From CAWJKP01 sp963843465 (lineage in GTDB: Bacteria; Planctomycetota; Planctomycetia; Pirellulales; Thermoguttaceae): 64,000 nt of DNA. Below the pieces are notes generated by a model. It saw only the letters and a list, made by a program, of their open reading frames with translations, made no database searches and was not told the origin of the DNA. Positions 12,384 through 22,179 of the stretch are shown here, piece by piece. Numbering within the stretch: the stretch's first letter is position 1; each line of letters starts with the position of its first letter. The stretch lies in the NCBI GenBank assembly GCA_963843465.1, contig CAWJKP010000008.1, positions 248,001 to 312,000 of the forward strand. The letters run 5' to 3'. A program made the translations under genes and the position numbers.

Positions 12384-12432
12384 GAGCAACCTCCTTAGGA
12401 CCGGCCGAAAAACAACTTCCGCATTTGGAACA

Positions 12433-12525
12433 CTCTGTAGGGAACGCCCTCCGTGGCGTTCCGTGACAAGCGGGATTGGCCTCTTTCCGGCTCACGGAAC
12501 GCCACGGAGGGCGTTCCCTACAGAG
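12433..12525. repeat. 34-bp perfect inverted repeat
   Basis: Arms at 12433-12466 and 12492-12525 (starting CTCTGTAGGGAACGCC) are perfectly complementary around a 25-base loop. It lies between the GH106-like stop and the transglutaminase-like start. It could end transcription or be a non-autonomous mobile repeat. There is no T-run, so a classic terminator is not supported. Confidence 0.85.
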
Positions 12526-12606
12526 ACTCGCTTGTCGTCAACTCCGTAGGTTATTTGTTTACGAGGCCTGATCCGCCCGGCATCTCCCGGAATCGCGCAA
12601 GTCCAA

Positions 12607-15600
12607 TCAGCGCGTCTGCTCGAGCGCAAACGGCTCGAACAGCCCGTAGCCGATCGTGTCGTACTCCTTGCCCGGCGGCGGACCGGTTTCCGGGGCCTGG
12701 TGGAACAGGGTCGGGCTGGCCGTGCCGGCGACCGTGCCGGCGTGGTGAGGGCCCAGCGCGTTCTTGAGCGTGCCGATCACCTGCACCTCGATCGTGTTGG
12801 CTCCCGCGACGACGTGCTTCGTCACGTCGCACTGCCAGGGGGCGAAGCCGATGTAGCCTGCCGAGCGGCCGTTGACGACGACTTCCGCCACGCTGCCGTA
12901 CCAGGCCGGCAATCGCACGAGGTAACGTCCCGAGGGCTGCGGCAGCTCGAATCTCTGCCGATATGCTACCGCCGCTGAATACATTGGCAATCCCTGCTCG
13001 TTCCATTTGCCGAGCTTCAGCGGCGCGGCGCGTGCGATCGTGAAGCCGGCGCCGGCCGCTTTCAGGCCGAAGTCGCCCAGCACGTAGGCCGCGGCCAACT
13101 CGTGATACACGGTGAACGGCTTGGCCCGGATGGTGACCTCGTTCGCGCCCGTCTTGGCGGCGGCCGTGATGTCCATCCGGCCGAACGACTTGTCGAGCCA
13201 CCACGAGCCCTTCTCGGGCGCCAGTTGCCTGCCGTTGCACGCGATCGCATACAAGTCGGGCCGCTCGATGACCACCTGCAGCGGCTTGGGCACTTCCCCC
13301 TCGATCCTGAAATGATAGGTCGCCGCGCAGCCGCTTTCGGGCGGGAACTTCTTGGTGATCAGCTCGTCGCGGAACTGCACGGCGCTGTCCCAGGGATTGC
13401 CCGACATGCCGTTCTTCTGAAAAGCGAACTTGCACCCCAGGTAGCAGTAGACGTTGTTCTTCGTCTCCCCGCCGGCCGTCACGTCGAGGTAATCCAAGGT
13501 CAGCACGTTCGGCTCCGTGCGGCGGATCGTCAACGGGCCGGCGGGCGCGAGCCTGGCTCCGGGTGCATCCGCCGCAAGGGCCGCCGCTGCTTCCGCCCTC
13601 CCCGGCGCCCGCGAAAGAAACAAGAGCAGACTTCCGCAGGGCGGCAGGCGAAAGGAGAGCTTCATGCCGCGTTGCTCGGACTCGGTCCGATAGGGCGCGA
13701 CGCGGCCGCTTTCCAGGTCCCACTGCTCCGCGCCGTGCAAGGGCGAGGCCACCTCGCCGCTGCTGGGCCACTGGATGCTCGTGTTGACCAGCAACAGCAG
13801 CTCCCCGTCGTCCAACTGCCGGCGATGGTGGAAGAGAATGCCTTTGTCGCCCGGGCTGCGGCGGATGGCCAGTCCGTCGCCGGGCAGGGCCCGCAACTGG
13901 GCCGGAACCGCTTCGGGCGCCACCTGTTTCCAGCCCGCGCCTTGGGCCGCCGCCTGCCCGCGCTGCGATTTTCGGCCGTCGACCAGTTGCGGCGGCGAGC
14001 CGCAACAGAGCACGCGCCCGCCGCTCTTGACGTAATCTTCCAGCAGCCGCATGGTCTTCTCGTTGAGATTCTCGGTGCACGGCGGCAAGACAACGGTTTC
14101 GTACGCCCGGCGGCCGATCGCCAGCCGCGTAGATTTGACGTCCGTCTGAACCTTCCCATGTCGCATGAGGATGTCCTCGCAACCGATGTCGTACTCGACC
14201 TGGGCGCGCTCGAGCAGGTTGACCAGCTCCTGAAACCGGTCGCCGATTTCCTTCATCTGCGGATCCTGCCGGAGGGGTTTCCGGTAAAACTCGAAGTCGT
14301 GTAGCTGATACATCCAGGCCGAGGTCGTGGGCTCGATCAAGAGCACGCGGTTGACCTGTTCGCCGTGCGACATGGCGGCCGAGAGCCGCGTGAAGTAGCC
14401 GGCCAGCACGTGGTACGCCTTCCACCACGGCTCGTGATAGGAGAACGACTGCGGATAGTCCCACTTGCGGGCGCCGCGGATGGTGATGTAGGAGAGGTGC
14501 TGGTCGAGCGTGTTGATGCCCAGCACGTACAGCCAGTCGCCGATCCGCTTCATGTCCTCGAAGCGGACGTCCCAGCCGCTGGCCCCGTAGCTTTCGCAGA
14601 GCGTCCGTTTCTTGCCGAGCTGGTTGGCCGCGCTGGAAAGCTCCTTCACCATCCGCGCGTTGCCGAACTGGGCGTGCACCTCCTCCGTGTATTGGTTGCG
14701 CAGGCAATCGATCGCCGGGCGCTGCGGCCAGGCGTACATGGCCATGTTGTCGGGCACGGCCAGGGCGGCCGGCCACTCGTGCTCCCAGTAGTGCCCGGTG
14801 AACTCCAGCCCGTGGTCCCGGCAATACTCGGAATAGGGCTTGCTCCAGCGCTCGATCATCAGCTCCAAGAGGATCTCGAAGTAGTTGTGGCGGACGCGTT
14901 TCCACTCGCCCACGGGCCGCGCCAGGCCGGCCAGATTGTGCGTGAGGTCGTATCCCCAACGCTTGCGGAACTGCGCCGGCAGATCGTCGGTCCAGGGCAG
15001 GCCGCCGGCCGGGCGAAGATTGGGCTCGTCGCAGAAAGAGCCGGGCACGCGCTTGCCGAACTGGCCGCCGATTTCGCGCTGGTATCCGCCGAGGGTGATT
15101 TCCAGAAACTTCTGCGTCACGCCCGGATAAAGCAGATCGACATAGCACTTCCCGCCGTGCCAGGGAGAATCGACGGCGCGGCGAACGGCAGCGACAAGGT
15201 ACTTGCCGTCGGGCAGTGTCTCTCCACCGCGGGCCCGGGCCGTGACCTCTTCGCAGCCGCCGTCCGCGAGGCGGAAGACGGCCAGCACGCCGTCGCCCGG
15301 TTTTTCCGCCCGCTTTACCTCGGTGAAAAACAGGCCGCGGCCGCGCGATTGCGGCATCGCGGCGGGCACCAGTCCGCCGGCAAAACCCGAGGGGTAGGAA
15401 TCCTCGTCGTAGATCCACACGTTCATGTCCAGACGCTCGGCCGTCGCCAGCGCAACCTTCCACAGGCGGAACCAGTCGGCCGAGAGATAGGGCGTCATCA
15501 GCCCCGGCCGCGGATGGACGAATACCTGCTTCACGTTCTGCTCGGCCAGATCGCGCAGGGTGCCGCTGACCTGTTCTTCGCTGAGCATGTCGTTCCACAC

Positions 15601-15747
15601 CCACAGCGGGCCGGAACTGTATTGGCGGGGCGGATCGGCAAACAGCGCCCGCAGCGCCGTCGAATCGGCGGCCGCGCCGGGGCCCACCCCGGACAGGGCA
15701 ATGACCGCCCAGGTGACGGAGAAAACCGCAAAGCGAGAACGTGTCAT
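12607..15747 (-). CDS. Secreted GH106-like (alpha-L-rhamnosidase type) glycoside hydrolase
   Basis: This 1046-residue protein begins at the ATG at 15747 with a signal peptide (MTRSRFAVFSVTWAVIALSG). Its N-terminal half carries signatures of the GH106 rhamnosidase-like family: PLWVWNDMLSEEQV, VKQVFVHPRPGLMTPYLS, MNVWIYDEDSYPSGFAGG, and further on SYHEPWWKAYHVLAGYF and VLLIEPTTSAW. The C-terminal part is beta-rich with a jelly-roll-like galactose-binding segment (VVNGRSAGYIGFAPWQCDVT). Known members release L-rhamnose from plant or algal polysaccharides. It sits downstream of a PQQ-like propeller gene and upstream of two more exported proteins on the same strand, suggesting a polysaccharide-use locus. 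An upstream in-frame extension to 15993 is open but has no signal peptide logic, so I rejected it. Confidence 0.8.
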   Translation of the reverse strand: MTRSRFAVFSVTWAVIALSGVGPGAAADSTALRALFADPPRQYSSGPLWVWNDMLSEEQVSGTLRDLAEQNVKQVFVHPRPGLMTPYLSADWFRLWKVALATAERLDMNVWIYDEDSYPSGFAGGLVPAAMPQSRGRGLFFTEVKRAEKPGDGVLAVFRLADGGCEEVTARARGGETLPDGKYLVAAVRRAVDSPWHGGKCYVDLLYPGVTQKFLEITLGGYQREIGGQFGKRVPGSFCDEPNLRPAGGLPWTDDLPAQFRKRWGYDLTHNLAGLARPVGEWKRVRHNYFEILLELMIERWSKPYSEYCRDHGLEFTGHYWEHEWPAALAVPDNMAMYAWPQRPAIDCLRNQYTEEVHAQFGNARMVKELSSAANQLGKKRTLCESYGASGWDVRFEDMKRIGDWLYVLGINTLDQHLSYITIRGARKWDYPQSFSYHEPWWKAYHVLAGYFTRLSAAMSHGEQVNRVLLIEPTTSAWMYQLHDFEFYRKPLRQDPQMKEIGDRFQELVNLLERAQVEYDIGCEDILMRHGKVQTDVKSTRLAIGRRAYETVVLPPCTENLNEKTMRLLEDYVKSGGRVLCCGSPPQLVDGRKSQRGQAAAQGAGWKQVAPEAVPAQLRALPGDGLAIRRSPGDKGILFHHRRQLDDGELLLLVNTSIQWPSSGEVASPLHGAEQWDLESGRVAPYRTESEQRGMKLSFRLPPCGSLLLFLSRAPGRAEAAAALAADAPGARLAPAGPLTIRRTEPNVLTLDYLDVTAGGETKNNVYCYLGCKFAFQKNGMSGNPWDSAVQFRDELITKKFPPESGCAATYHFRIEGEVPKPLQVVIERPDLYAIACNGRQLAPEKGSWWLDKSFGRMDITAAAKTGANEVTIRAKPFTVYHELAAAYVLGDFGLKAAGAGFTIARAAPLKLGKWNEQGLPMYSAAVAYRQRFELPQPSGRYLVRLPAWYGSVAEVVVNGRSAGYIGFAPWQCDVTKHVVAGANTIEVQVIGTLKNALGPHHAGTVAGTASPTLFHQAPETGPPPGKEYDTIGYGLFEPFALEQTR

Positions 15748-15806
15748 CACAAATCTCCGCTTGAGTGCTCTTCCATTTCCAGGTCCGATAAGAATCCGCC
15801 CTGCCA

Positions 15807-17117
15807 TTACTCCCCGATGCAGTACAAGAGCTTTCCGCCGCGGACGAACATTCGTTTGCCGCGAAAGGTGGGCGTTGCGCCCGAGCCGGCTCCGAGGGAA
15901 TTCGTTGCCGCGACCGTGGCCTGGTCGCCCGGCTCGACGAGGGCCGTATCGCCGGCGTCGTTGCCGACCAGCACGTGCTTGCCCGCCAGGCAAGGGCTGG
16001 CATAAACGTTCGGACCGTCGCTCCGTGCGGGCGTCGGCAAGTCGAGGCTTTTCTTCACGACGGTCTTGCCCGTCCGGGCATCGATGACGTAGTAGTTGGC
16101 GGCGCGGTCAACCGCGTAGACGCGGCCGCCGTAGACCAGCGGCGAGGCGAAGAAGTCGCCGTCCAAGTCCTCGCACCACAGTTCCTTGCCTTCAATCTCG
16201 TCGCCGGCCTTCTCGGGAAGCTGCACGGCTGACATGGTGCGGTCAATGAAATAGACCACGCCGTTGTGTACCACGGGGCTGACGTACCCGCAACTGCCCA
16301 ATCGGTCGGCGAGGATCTTTCCATCGGCGACGCGGACAACATGGCCCTTGGGGGTGATCGCTACGTCCACGCCGCCGATCCGGGCGATGGCGGGCGTGCC
16401 GTAGCTCGCCTTGGCTTTGTCGTTCTGCCAGAGCAGCTTCCCCGTCGACGCATCCAGGCACAGCAGGGGGCCAAAGTGCACCAGCAACCGCTTGCCGGCC
16501 AGCACCGGCGACGCCGTTCGTCCGTAACTGGTGGTCAGCCGCGCAGGATACCAGGTCATCCAGCGGCTCTTTCCCTCCAGGTCGTGGCAAGTCACGATGC
16601 CCGAGTTGAGAAACACCCAAACCCATTTCCCATCGCTCACGGCGGTCGGCGTGGCGTCGCCGTAATCCTGGGGAAGACGGGGGGCTTTCGCGTTCAACTC
16701 GGCCGGCAGGTCGGAGATCTTGTGGGCCTTCCGCCAAAGCTCCCTGCCGGTCGCGGCGTCCACGCAGACGAGTAAATCGGGCTCGGCCGTAATGACCACG
16801 CGGTTGCCGACCAGCACGGGCGAAGAGCAGCCTGCGCCGACGTTGGCCGTCCAGAGCAGGTTCTTCTTGCCCGACCACTTGGCGACCGGCTGGGCCGCGG
16901 GATAGATCCCGCTTCCGTCCGCCCGCCAGCCCATGGGGCGCTCGGGCGAGGGATAGAAATCCGGCGAGCCCAGCAGCGGTCCGCCGCGGGCCGTGGGCGC
17001 GGCCGCGGCAAGACCATTGCCCTGGGCGGCATGGCCGGCCTCCGAAGCCCAAGGGGCCGCCGCGAGCGCGGCCAACAAGCACGTCCCGACCACTCTGGTT
17101 TTCGTCCGCATCGTCAT
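15807..17117 (-). CDS. Exported PQQ-like beta-propeller protein
   Basis: The 436-residue product starts at ATG 17117 (or 17111) with a signal peptide (MRTKTRVVGTCLLAALAAAPWAS). It continues with the family motif YPSPERPMGWRADGSGIYPAA and blades of the quinoprotein/PQQ-like type: VGNRVVITAEPDLLVCVDAATGRELWRK, SGIVTCHDLEGKSRW, LLCLDASTGKLLWQN, YYVIDARTGKTVVKK, ending MFVRGGKLLYCIGE. Such Planctomycetota proteins resemble PQQ dehydrogenase propellers but usually lack a known enzyme activity. It lies 31 bases after the stop of a larger relative (17149-19371), so the two were probably formed by duplication and are co-transcribed. Confidence 0.85.
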   Translation of the reverse strand: MTMRTKTRVVGTCLLAALAAAPWASEAGHAAQGNGLAAAAPTARGGPLLGSPDFYPSPERPMGWRADGSGIYPAAQPVAKWSGKKNLLWTANVGAGCSSPVLVGNRVVITAEPDLLVCVDAATGRELWRKAHKISDLPAELNAKAPRLPQDYGDATPTAVSDGKWVWVFLNSGIVTCHDLEGKSRWMTWYPARLTTSYGRTASPVLAGKRLLVHFGPLLCLDASTGKLLWQNDKAKASYGTPAIARIGGVDVAITPKGHVVRVADGKILADRLGSCGYVSPVVHNGVVYFIDRTMSAVQLPEKAGDEIEGKELWCEDLDGDFFASPLVYGGRVYAVDRAANYYVIDARTGKTVVKKSLDLPTPARSDGPNVYASPCLAGKHVLVGNDAGDTALVEPGDQATVAATNSLGAGSGATPTFRGKRMFVRGGKLLYCIGE

Positions 17118-17148
17118 CGTCAATGCGCCGCTCGCGCGCCTTGTGGGG

Positions 17149-19371
17149 TTATTCCTCGCTGATACAGTACATAAAAGCCCGGGTGCGGAAATAGATCCGC
17201 CGGCCTTCGAAGAAGAAATTGCTCTGGGCCTCGGGCTGTCTCCCTTCCTTGTCGTATTCGACCAACAGATTCTTGGCGAGCTCCTTGTATTGCGGGCCCG
17301 GCTTGAGGACGAGCGTCTGGCCCTGGTCGTCGCGGACGAAGATATACTTGCCGCCGAGGCACGTGCTGGAGCAGATTCCAACCGCGAAGACCCACGTGAG
17401 GCGGGGGTGCAGCGAATCCATGGCCTGGGCGTAGACGCGCTTGCCGGTCCTGGCGTCAAGGACATTCATCGCGCCGCCCTGGCTGGCGGCGTAAACAAGG
17501 CCCTTGTCGTAGAGCGGCGAGCCGACAATGCCGTCGGTGAAAACTCCCGGCATGTGGTAAGCGACGTCCTTCCAGGTGGTTTTCACCAGCGTTTCCAGGG
17601 TCATCGAGTCCGATGCCCGCCGCGGCAGCTTGAGGGCGAAAAAGCGATCCTCGCCGATTCCATAAATCACCCCGTCGCTGATCGTCGGGGTGAGGAGGTC
17701 GGTCGTGACGGCGGCCTTCCAAAGCTGGGCGCCGTCGGAGGGCCGGAAGAGGCCGGCCTGCGGCACATAGGCCAGTATTTCCTTCCCGATGCGCACCGGC
17801 AGGGTGCTGGCGCCGATTCCGCCCCCGATCTCTTTCTGCCACGCCACCTTGCCGCTGGCCTTCTCGAAGCCGAACAGCACCGCGCCGGTCTTGAAAACCA
17901 GGTAGTCGCCGCAGAGCGCGGGAGAGCTATGGGTGCCATGCTCGCTGATGTCGGTCTGGCCGCAGAACCGGCTCCAGATGCGTTTCCCGTTGAGGTCGAA
18001 GCAGGCCACGACGTTGGCCCCGATGCCCTTGTTGCCGCCCCAGAACGCCGCCCAGACGCGCTTGCCGTCGCTGGTCGGAGTGTACTTGGACCAGTCGATG
18101 TCGTTGTTCCAGGCGTTGTACTTTCTTCGGTTGGCCTTGGCCATGGCCTCTTGGATCGCCGATTCGAGGTCGCACTTGTCCTTGATTGCTTTGTTGAGGG
18201 CTTCGCTCCGGTCGGCCTTCATGCCGTCGGGGCTGATGGTCTTGTTGATCAGCGCCGGCAGTGCCGCGCAGGCCTCGTCGAGTTGCTCGACCTTGGGTTC
18301 GAGGTCCGCGAATTTGTTCCGTTCGCCGGCATCGACGGCATGGTAGTAAGTGGTGCTGCGCATCCAGAGCACCTTGCCGTCGGTCTTGTTCAGGCAGACG
18401 AGCGTGCCTCCGTCGGCGCTGACGAAGAGCTTGTCGCCGACGATGATGGGCGAACACCAACTTGGCCCGGGCATTCGCGTCATCCACTGGATGTTCTTGG
18501 TCTCGTACTCATAGGGCGGCAGCGGGGCGACGTGGGCCACGAAGTTCCAGCCGCCCTTGGAAGAAACGGCCTTGACCACCAGGTTGTTCCACCCCTTCTT
18601 GAGGAACACGGCCGGCGAGGTCTCCCACTGGCCGGGCATCTTGACCGGCTCACCGTTGAACCAGGCTTTCCGGGCGCTGTCGCCCTCGATTCGGAGCCTC
18701 ACCTTGGCCGCCACGGGCGACCACAGGCTGGTCTGGGCAAAGGCCGCCCAGGGTTCCATCGTGCCGGGGTGGTTCTGCCACTCCTGCTGCTCGGTCTTGC
18801 CATAGGCCTGCGCGAAATCCAAGAGCAGTTTGCCGTCGCTCTTGCTCTGGTTTTCCACGGATATGTGCCAATGGGTCCAGGCCTTGCCGGCGGACTTGTG
18901 GCCAACCTGGGGCTGCAGCGTGGTTTCGTCTTTGAGGATCTCTTCATCGATTCCGGTCTTGAAGTCCTTGGTGTCAAAGGGTCCGACGATGACCCAGTCG
19001 CGGAGGAAGCCCATGTTGAGCAACTCGCCGGCCTTGGCCGGACCTTGCGGCTTGCCGGCCCGGCACTGGAGTTCGGCGTAGAACCCCTTGATCGTCCGCC
19101 CCCACTGCGTCGGCGGATTGGCGGCCGGGAACCTCCCGGTTCCGTCGGCCCGCCAGCCGACGGGGCGCTCGGGCGAAGGATACAAATCCGGCGAGCCCGG
19201 CAGCAGTCCGCCCCGGGCCCTCGGTGCGGGCACGCTGGCCGGCGGCGGCGTGGCTGCCCGTCCGGCAGGGAGACCGGATAGGCCCGGGCCACCCGGGCCG
19301 AACGATGCCGCCAGGACGAGCGGACCGAGCAGCCATGTTGCAACCGGCGCCCGCGAACCGTGTGATTGCAT
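17149..19371 (-). CDS. Exported PQQ-like beta-propeller protein with extra N-terminal domain
   Basis: The 740-residue product starts at ATG 19371 with a signal peptide and the same YPSPERPVGWRADGTGRFPAA motif as its neighbour. A galactose-binding-like segment follows (FLRDWVIVGPFDTKDF, about 105-260), then the propeller: VGDKLFVSADGGTLVCLNKTDGKVLWMR, a helical insert of about 90 residues rich in Lys and Glu, VVACFDLNGKRIWSR, LFGFEKASGKVAWQK, MNVLDARTGKRVY, and the terminal IYFRTRAFMYCISEE. A third protein of the same architecture is at 60131-62220. The function is unknown; the location is periplasmic or cell-surface by signal peptide. Confidence 0.85.
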   Translation of the reverse strand: MQSHGSRAPVATWLLGPLVLAASFGPGGPGLSGLPAGRAATPPPASVPAPRARGGLLPGSPDLYPSPERPVGWRADGTGRFPAANPPTQWGRTIKGFYAELQCRAGKPQGPAKAGELLNMGFLRDWVIVGPFDTKDFKTGIDEEILKDETTLQPQVGHKSAGKAWTHWHISVENQSKSDGKLLLDFAQAYGKTEQQEWQNHPGTMEPWAAFAQTSLWSPVAAKVRLRIEGDSARKAWFNGEPVKMPGQWETSPAVFLKKGWNNLVVKAVSSKGGWNFVAHVAPLPPYEYETKNIQWMTRMPGPSWCSPIIVGDKLFVSADGGTLVCLNKTDGKVLWMRSTTYYHAVDAGERNKFADLEPKVEQLDEACAALPALINKTISPDGMKADRSEALNKAIKDKCDLESAIQEAMAKANRRKYNAWNNDIDWSKYTPTSDGKRVWAAFWGGNKGIGANVVACFDLNGKRIWSRFCGQTDISEHGTHSSPALCGDYLVFKTGAVLFGFEKASGKVAWQKEIGGGIGASTLPVRIGKEILAYVPQAGLFRPSDGAQLWKAAVTTDLLTPTISDGVIYGIGEDRFFALKLPRRASDSMTLETLVKTTWKDVAYHMPGVFTDGIVGSPLYDKGLVYAASQGGAMNVLDARTGKRVYAQAMDSLHPRLTWVFAVGICSSTCLGGKYIFVRDDQGQTLVLKPGPQYKELAKNLLVEYDKEGRQPEAQSNFFFEGRRIYFRTRAFMYCISEE

Positions 19372-19870
19372 GGTATGCCTTACTGCAAAAGATTACTGAA
19401 GAACATGCCTGCCGGAACCCTCCGCGGTGGGCCGACAACTGTGATCTTGAGCGGCAATGTTCCGCTTGTCAATTCTTCCCCCCAAGAGTTTTGCCAAGAT
19501 CCCGATTTGGCCACGGTCCGATTGATGGTGGTCCAGCGGCGTGGCGTAAGTAGTTCCTGTTGCGGAAAGAACCGGCGGGCTAGATTGTCGCCTTTCGCTC
19601 CGCGAAAGCAGCGCTACTTTCGCGGAGCGAAAGGCGACAATGGGCTTTCCGCAACAGAAACTAAGTATTTGCCGTCCCAGGCAGATATAGCGGCAGCCTC
19701 TCGGGTTTCCGCCGCGCCGGCCCGACGCAAGGATTGGGGCCGAGCACTTGCTTTGCCGATCGCGGGGGGATAAGGTAACCGTATGTTGAGGCGAGGGCCG
19801 AACCCGCTTCGATGGTCGTAATCTGGTGCATCCCTAGAAGAAATGTGACTCGAAATTGAGGAGAACCGTC
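19372..19870. other. Divergent intergenic region, 499 bp
   Basis: Lies between divergently transcribed genes (PQQ-like on minus, Gfo/Idh/MocA on plus), so both promoters should be here. I see no reliable -35/-10 pair. It holds the nested inverted repeat at 19552-19662. I recognise no other gene or RNA. Confidence 0.6.
19552..19662. repeat. Nested double inverted repeat
   Basis: Outer arms AGTTCCTGTTGCGGAAAG (19552-19569) and its complement (19645-19662) match 17 of 18. Inner arms of 25 bases, 19584-19608 and 19617-19641 (starting ATTGTCGCCTTTCGC), are perfect with an 8-base loop. The inner hairpin recurs at 25511-25565 without the outer pair. Confidence 0.88.
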
Positions 19871-21256
19871 ATGATAGAACAGAAGAAGAACGTGACGAAG
19901 ACAACCACCACCCGGCGCCAGTTTGTGGCTGGTGCTACGGCCGCCGCCTTGATGATCGTGCCCCGGCACGTGCTGGGAGGCAAGGCTGGGCCTGCGCCCA
20001 GCGAGAAGCTCAACCTGGGCTCTATCGGCGTGGGCGGCATGCAGGGCGCCAACGATGTCGGCTCCGTCAGCAGCGAGAACATCTATGCCCTGTGCGACGT
20101 GGACCAGACGCATCTCAACAGGACCGCCGCGCGATATCCCAAGGCCAAGCTATACCGGGACTTTCGCCGGATGCTGGACAAGGAGCAGAAGCATCTCGAT
20201 GGCGTGACGGTCACCATACCCGATTTCATGCACGCCACGGCGTCGGTGTGGGCGATGGAGCGGGGCATCGGCGTCCACTGTCAGAAGCCGCTCACCGCGA
20301 CGATCTGGGAAGCCCGGCTGCTGGCCAACGCGGCGCGGAAGTACAAGGTGGCCACCCAGATGGGCAACCAGGGCTACTCCTCAGTGGCGACGCGGATCGC
20401 CTGCGAATATATATGGAACGACGAAATTGGGGACATCACCGAGGTGCATTCGTGGAACGGCGGCGGATTCTCGCGCGGCATCGTGCGATGGCCGCCCCCG
20501 GAGCCGGTTCCCGCCACGCTGGACTGGAATCTCTGGCAGGGACGGTCCCAGGAGCACACCTACAGCTCGAAGATCCATCCGGTCAACTGGCGCGGGTTCC
20601 TGGACTACGGCACCATGATGATCGGCGACTGGGGCATCCACCAGCTTGGGCCGGCCAACTGGGCGCTGGGCCTGGGCGAGACCGGCCCGACCAGTGTGGA
20701 GTGCATCGGGGTGACGGGAGTCAATCCCGTCACGTATCCCAGTTACGCCTGCAAGATCCAGTTCCCGGAGCGCCCGAGCAAATACCTCAAGTCAGGCAGA
20801 ATGCCTCCCGTGGCCGTCTACTGGTATGAAGGCAGCATGGTCAAGATGTTCAAGCCGCCGCAAGGCCTCACGCAACAGGACATCCGGGGCGTCAACGAGG
20901 TATTCGTCGGCACGAAGGGTTTTTTGGGCACCAACGACCGGGGCGAGAGCTACACCCTGCTTCCACGCTCCAGGCAGGTGGGGCACCCGCGGCCTCCAGA
21001 GGTGTTAAAGCGTTCGCCCGGACACTTCCAGGACTGGATTCGAGCCTGTAAAGGCGGTCAGCCCGCGTGTTCCAATTTTACCATCGCCGGCCCGTACACC
21101 GAATGGATGCTGTTGGGCGCGATAAGCTGGCGATTCCCCGATGAGAAGCTGTTGTGGGATGGCAAGAACTTGCGATTCACCAACAACGAGAAGGCCAACG
21201 AGTTCGTCAAGCCCAACTTTCGCAAGGGCTGGGAGCTTCAGGACATCACGGTTTGA
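19871..21256 (+). CDS. Twin-arginine Gfo/Idh/MocA family oxidoreductase
   Basis: The ATG at 19871 has GAGGAGA six bases upstream, which decides against the longer in-frame start at 19856. The N-terminus TTRRQFVAGATAAALMIVP is a twin-arginine export signal. The NAD-binding Rossmann part includes LGSIGVGGMQGAND, then IYALCDVDQTHL, and the EKP-like motif appears as HCQKPLT. The C-terminal half is the usual alpha/beta dimerisation domain (GDWGIHQLGPANWAL). Exported members of this family are very frequent in Planctomycetota and are thought to act on sugars or inositol-like substrates; the substrate here cannot be told. It is complete at 461 residues. Confidence 0.88.
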   Translation: MIEQKKNVTKTTTTRRQFVAGATAAALMIVPRHVLGGKAGPAPSEKLNLGSIGVGGMQGANDVGSVSSENIYALCDVDQTHLNRTAARYPKAKLYRDFRRMLDKEQKHLDGVTVTIPDFMHATASVWAMERGIGVHCQKPLTATIWEARLLANAARKYKVATQMGNQGYSSVATRIACEYIWNDEIGDITEVHSWNGGGFSRGIVRWPPPEPVPATLDWNLWQGRSQEHTYSSKIHPVNWRGFLDYGTMMIGDWGIHQLGPANWALGLGETGPTSVECIGVTGVNPVTYPSYACKIQFPERPSKYLKSGRMPPVAVYWYEGSMVKMFKPPQGLTQQDIRGVNEVFVGTKGFLGTNDRGESYTLLPRSRQVGHPRPPEVLKRSPGHFQDWIRACKGGQPACSNFTIAGPYTEWMLLGAISWRFPDEKLLWDGKNLRFTNNEKANEFVKPNFRKGWELQDITV

Positions 21257-21371
21257 CTCGCGGGTGCATCCCATCGCGTACTTTTTCCGGGGCAGCGGAT
21301 TCTCCGAGGAAAAGCGCCGCAGTCAATTGACACAGCCGTTCTTGACTTTCTGTCGCAGGGTTGGCGCTCCT

Positions 21372-22150
21372 TTCCGACGGTCAGTTGATGAATGCTAAAG
21401 AGCAATATCACCAGGACCGGCCAACCGAGCCAGGGCCACATGGTTAGCCAGGGCGGCAGGGGTTCGGCGGCTTCCAACTCGAAGCCAACCCGCGCCTCTC
21501 CCAGAGCCCCGCCGATAGAAACCTCCAGCGAGTACCAGCCCGGCTCGGGCAAGTCGAAAGCAGCTGCGTAATAGAGCTTGTTGGTCGCGGCCGCGGTTGT
21601 GGCGGGATGATGGATTGCCACGTCGTGGGAACCACCGTGTCATAGCTTGTCAACAAGTGAAAACTGTAATGCGCCAGCCACATGCTGAAGCCAAGCGGGA
21701 CCAGGGCGTACGAATACCGCGTCGCCACCTCGAACCAACTGGCGGTGAGCCGGCCCCAGCGGCGGCTCAGAACGGCCGCGCTGCCGACTGCCAGCGAGGG
21801 CAGCACAAGAAGGCTGAGGAAGTAAAACAGGCTGGTTACCAACAGCGGCGACCGTTGCCCCAGGAGGGAACCCAGGCGATCTCGCCACTCCAGGACCGGA
21901 CCGACCATCCCCGCGGCGTTGGCCAGCGCGCCAAACACCAGCACTACGACCAGGACCGCCAGGTCGGGGCGTTTGCCAAGCGGTCCGACGCCGGAGCGGG
22001 GAGCGTCGTGCCAGAGGTCGCTGCCAGGCGGCCTGGCCAAGATGCCGATGTTCTCATGGGGGCAGGCGTGGACGCAGTCGAGGCAAAAGGTGCAGTCCAT
22101 GTTGCCCGCCTTGCGGGGTTGGAAGAGGCGCAATTCGCAGCCGGGAATCC
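21372..22150 (-). pseudogene. Remnant of a 4Fe-4S polyferredoxin-like membrane protein
   Basis: The upper part (to about 21620) encodes CTFCLDCVHACPHENIG, a complete 4Fe-4S motif, followed by several hydrophobic helices (LAVLVVVLVFGALANAAG, LFYFLSLLVLPSLAVG, WLAHYSFHLL). After a jump in frame near 21610, the next part encodes FDLPEPGWYSLEVSIGG and a final membrane helix (LGWPVLVILLFSIHQL). The N-terminal part before the iron-sulfur motif is missing, and the 5' end is fused to the truncated ctaG remnant. The layout resembles FixG/NapH-type polyferredoxins found beside cytochrome oxidases. It is no longer a single reading frame. Confidence 0.6.
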
Positions 22151-22179
22151 CGTCCCTGCCGCGGCACTTGAAGATAATA

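Noticed and set aside
12433..12525. Rho-independent terminator
   Set aside because: The stem is far longer than usual and no T-run follows on either strand.
19552..19662. Inverted repeats as ends of an insertion sequence
   Set aside because: No transposase lies between the arms and the spacing is only about 110 bases; at most this is a non-autonomous element.
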